A stretch of 64,000 nt of DNA from Acanthochlamys bracteata (lineage: Eukaryota > Streptophyta > Magnoliopsida > Pandanales > Velloziaceae). The notes beneath the pieces are model-generated. The model was given only the letters and a program-made list of their open reading frames with translations. It ran no database searches and was not told the DNA's origin. The translations under genes were made by a program, and so were the position numbers. The stretch spans positions 6,107,489 through 6,171,488 of the forward strand of contig CM034144.1 in NCBI GenBank assembly GCA_019914995.1, in the 5' to 3' direction. Below are positions 63,401 through 64,000 of the stretch, piece after piece; within the stretch, counting starts at the first letter, position 1; each line of letters opens with the position of its first letter.

Positions 63401-64000
63401 TCACAACGGTGAAACGGGAAACGTCTCTCCGGATTCCCGCGCCGTCTGATTCTTTCGTTTAATTTTTTTAAAAAAGAAGATGAAAATTGGAAAGAAGAAA
63501 TTTTTTCTGTCTGCAAGATTTCAGAACGCGTATGTTTCTGATGAAATAAATAAAAACTTTTTCAAATAATTTGAAGAAACAAAACTCAATTTTTAAAAAA
63601 AAGTAAAGTTTTAATAGAAATCAGTTCTTTGGATTCTCTCTGTTGTTCTTCTGCTTCAATTCTTCTCTTCTTGCTCTTCTTCTGCAATAAAACCTCTCTC
63701 TGATCAAACAAGAAACAGTAACATCATTCCAAAAAACAATTTCTTCAATTCCCATTACTTCTATCTCTGCTTGTTTTTGTTTCTTTTTGTAAAGATTCAA
63801 ATTTTTTACAAGATTTCAGAACAATTAGTTCTTAATCACTTGAACCCATTTGCTTTCTCTCTTAAAGATTCAATCATTTCCAACATTCATTCTCTCTCTC
63901 TCTCTGTTGTTGATGTTTTTGTTGTATAAAGATTCAATCTTTTTCTGAAGAATATCAAAAACAGCTCTGCATCAGTAGAACCCATTTGTTATATTCCATT
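63401..64000 (+). promoter_or_regulatory. Probable promoter and 5' leader of a gene beyond the right edge
   Basis: GC content rises at 63405-63450 (CGGATTCCCGCGCCGTCTGA), then CT-rich leader-like sequence runs to the window end, with (TC)n at ~63891-63910. No frame opens before the edge. The plus-strand orientation is inferred from the CT-rich character. Confidence 0.4.

Overview
This is plant nuclear DNA, most likely from a eudicot. The genes have GT-AG introns, the spacers are very AT-rich and full of small transposons, and the families are plant ones (SBP-box factor with a miR156 site, GH1 beta-glucosidase with 13 exons, lectin receptor kinases, PGIP-like LRR proteins). I cannot name the species. 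All splice sites were placed by eye from reading frame and family knowledge.

Layout. 1-1.4 kb: spacer, perhaps with the 3' end of an upstream transcript. 1.4-6.3 kb: intact NAK/AAK1-type Ser/Thr kinase gene (+, 8 coding exons, one GC-AG intron). 6.3-28 kb: cluster of G-type lectin receptor-like kinases (LECRK type), with three full-length copies (the first broken by a 1-base frameshift), two kinase relics of a second lineage, shared duplicated flanks, a PGIP-like relic at a duplication edge, a hAT MITE, a TRIM element and a fragment of a spermidine-synthase-like methyltransferase gene. 28.4-33.9 kb: three PGIP-like LRR genes on the minus strand. One is full length, one lacks about 70 residues, and one is a broken tandem copy of the second. 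Three related fold-back elements lie between them. 35.6-38.5 kb: small basic AT-hook-like protein of unknown function. 38.5-47.2 kb: long AT-rich gene-free stretch. 47.2-50.4 kb: SPL9/15-type SBP-box factor. 51.8-57.2 kb: complete GH1 beta-glucosidase. 57.2-63.6 kb: AT-rich spacer with transposon remnants. The last ~350 bases look like the leader of a gene that starts beyond the window.

Function. Non-RD lectin receptor kinases beside secreted PGIP-like LRR proteins make a plausible surface-perception and wall-defence neighbourhood that evolves by duplication, conversion and decay. Co-function is inference only. The kinase, AT-hook-like, SPL and beta-glucosidase genes look like independent single-copy genes. 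I found no wholly new system. The most unusual material is the mosaic LECRK copies, the nested insertions in the 20-23 kb relic, the row of fold-back elements, and the LRR-repeat loss followed by a fresh tandem duplication in the PGIP-like genes.
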